Assembly (NCBI GenBank): GCA_900313465.1
Contig: OMRU01000034.1
Coordinates: forward strand, 1 to 7,533
DNA length: 7,533 nt
Source of the DNA: an uncultured Clostridia bacterium
Lineage (GTDB): Bacteria > Bacillota_I > Bacilli_A > RFN20 > CAG-288
Direction: 5' to 3'
Made by a program: the position numbers and the translations under genes. This document shows positions 6,901 to 7,533 of this stretch, piece after piece. The stretch's first letter is position 1. Every line of letters starts with the position of its first letter. The notes under the pieces are model-generated. The model had not been told where the DNA came from and made no database searches. It saw only the letters and a program-made list of their open reading frames with translations.

Positions 6901-7533
6901 TTTGACAGAACAAGTAGAAATCTTTGAAAAGAAAATCATGACACATATGCTCTCTATCCTATCTACAGAAAGCATAGATAAAAAAGCAAGATTCCTAGGT
7001 GTGCTCTTCAAGAAGGACTTTACTGTCAAGAATGCAAATGATTTCTTAGAGGTGTATCCAGATGCTGATGTTGAATCTCTTGCCAAAGAAAAAATGGATG
7101 AGATTCAGGCTCTGGTCTCCGATAAGAATAAACATACTTTCGTGCATCAGTTTGTTGCTCTTGCTTATGCGGTCTATGGCTTGAAAGATAGCTTTGATCG
7201 TATCGTCTATGATGAAAAAGTGATTCAGGACTTCCGCTATGATACTAGTAGAGTCAAAGATGATGATACAAAAGAAGAACAGGCTTATGTCTCACCTGAT
7301 ATTGAAGTAGATGATTCTACTATCGAATTCAAGACGCAGATTATCAAGAAAGGTAGAGCAAGTAAAGCCTTCAATGATGATGAGGATCTTGAGAAAGTCA
7401 AAGCCCTTGATTATGGTACAAGACTTCACGCCTATCTTGAATTATCTGATTTTGTTATGAAGGATACTTCCTTCATTAAGGATATCAACGATCAAAAGAA
7501 GATTGATGCCGTCTTACATCTACCTATCTTTGA
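3941..7533 (+). CDS. addA: AddA: ATP-dependent helicase-nuclease subunit (3' end beyond the window)
   Basis: The motor subunit of AddAB, a superfamily-1A 3'-5' DNA helicase with a C-terminal nuclease that degrades the 3'-ended strand before Chi. I translated 1197 codons from 3941 without a stop. Visible motifs: Q motif FNPGQ (12-16), Walker A AGAGSGKT (32-39), Ia LTFTNKAA (63-70), Ib QTFDSF (101-106), YTFADI (389-394), Walker B VDEYQDT (423-429), III GDAKQSIYRFR (450-460), IV NWNYRS (487-492), V TIHKSKGLEF (804-813), VI YVALTRAKE (881-889). The nuclease domain begins with GTRLH (Gly1159, His1163); the catalytic Asp and Asp-X-Lys lie outside the window. The TGA formed by the last three bases is out of frame (the frame reads TTT GA...), so the gene continues. 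Bacillus subtilis AddA is about 1232 residues; this one must be longer, since most of the nuclease is still to come. All helicase residues look functional. Confidence 0.97.
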   Translation, partial: MTDQEQKELKGFNPGQLQAVTSPLKQNILISAGAGSGKTKTLSYKVYHLVAYEGIEPSSLLVLTFTNKAAFEMKERIIKQFKDHQGTDSKQSSEIVSAHIQTFDSFSAYLAKKYASILQIPDNLTVADDNVLSAKKSEILDEVLHEYYVNEPERIYNTFSKFCPADDRFMKSLVFSVDKELQKLLPSKRKAFIENYDASFLSRDFFDQCIDGIVENYKKQIRLEISKAVFNIRTDSFDDADLLISALGNPTYYQFGRNTDQELFASDITKKVYQHFLDVLDTPNKQFFKKLDDLFTLDETKLLFDGSKQWRAIEKDAGKKSPEYCHFYSPLKELIKDNIYQKFVGTYGLDFDQMYEKIISFKDDIHLIFEIVEKMNQRLDQYKLQTNAYTFADIGYLALSLLTEPKYASAAKEIKDRFKYVLVDEYQDTNDIQETFLNALSEKATLFCVGDAKQSIYRFRNSNVQLFMDRKELFERNPSKGSVISMNWNYRSSFELLDAINAIFDLYMTKSHGGISFNEITYDQNKEPIRAQRLDHDPGLKRTRVDGNFYGLGFLSFDSIDYASDTKREIDAIIHDIEEKIKNHYQIIDENTFKPRDARYSDFAILTRAKGNFSEYQKIFDEAGVPLNIVTEEHLTQINAVLLLQSLIALISCLIQKEKTGEIQDNVRHLFMSVARSYIYGIKEGYDDNHIYEILMDKDTSRLWNDPIMVKAKEFAHSHKETALAVIFLDLLKEFHILDDLVYLGDVVSNNDKIESFYQIVVAQQSIGQGIEDFVKLFKNISKYRIEIAAETDTELENAVSLMTIHKSKGLEFPIVYMPVHFNSLSGSKQHKLACNLSFKRGLVLPYFVYDEHSANVLNASYYMDEGSAFEEINEHVRIFYVALTRAKEGLYIVGNQDRATLGTNSKENLYDMMDYVYHYPKMEDIYQKLMLDEGVITADELDEFNQQLQKYDKICHSTIDIKQFSADELETFNATFADKKNVLFASLTEQVEIFEKKIMTHMLSILSTESIDKKARFLGVLFKKDFTVKNANDFLEVYPDADVESLAKEKMDEIQALVSDKNKHTFVHQFVALAYAVYGLKDSFDRIVYDEKVIQDFRYDTSRVKDDDTKEEQAYVSPDIEVDDSTIEFKTQIIKKGRASKAFNDDEDLEKVKALDYGTRLHAYLELSDFVMKDTSFIKDINDQKKIDAVLHLPIF

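Noticed and set aside
5610..7086. Small open frames inside addA (5610-5822 plus, 6047-6232 minus, 6054-6329 plus, 6808-7086 minus)
   Set aside because: All overlap the continuous AddA frame and two of them overlap each other on opposite strands; none has recognisable motifs. They are shadows of the real gene.
7531..7533. TGA at the very end of the window as the stop of addA
   Set aside because: It is out of frame: the addA frame reads TTT at 7529-7531 followed by the partial codon GA. The nuclease catalytic residues have not yet appeared, so the gene continues.

Overview
The window is AT-rich bacterial DNA that reads as ordinary chromosomal core sequence. It has four protein genes packed around one short divergent intergenic region. 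Lys and Asn codons are frequent, Arg is mostly AGA, Trp is always TGG, and no reading frame contains an internal TGA, so the standard bacterial code fits. Two ribosome-binding sites (AGGAG, GGAGG), the gene order addB-addA and the protein families point to a low-GC Gram-positive (Bacillota), perhaps an uncultured Bacilli/Erysipelotrichia-like or former 'Tenericutes'-like lineage. That placement is inference from style and not from a marker gene. No mobile element, CRISPR array, tRNA or rRNA was seen.

Left part, minus strand (1-1308): a HAD-family phosphatase gene (626-1285) is followed 39 nt later by an mgtE-type magnesium transporter gene (starts at 586 and runs off the left edge; 195 residues visible). 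The phosphatase has a recognisable -10 box and Shine-Dalgarno site. mgtE has no Shine-Dalgarno site but a perfect TATAAT 9 nt before its ATG.

Divergent spacer (1286-1467, 182 nt): holds the minus-strand promoter of the phosphatase and a plausible plus-strand promoter of addB lying directly against the addB start codon.

Right part, plus strand (1468-7533): addB and addA overlap by 8 nt and form a translationally coupled pair. AddB (826 aa) is a short version without a Walker A motif, but with a complete PD-(D/E)XK nuclease and a four-cysteine iron-sulfur signature. AddA carries all superfamily-1A helicase motifs and the beginning of its own nuclease domain; the gene is cut by the right edge (1197 residues visible). 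Together they should form the AddAB helicase-nuclease, which resects double-strand breaks for RecA-dependent repair.

I found no convincing new system. The points most worth checking are the compact AddB and the two genes (mgtE, addB) whose promoter-like boxes sit so close to the ATG that leaderless transcripts are expected.
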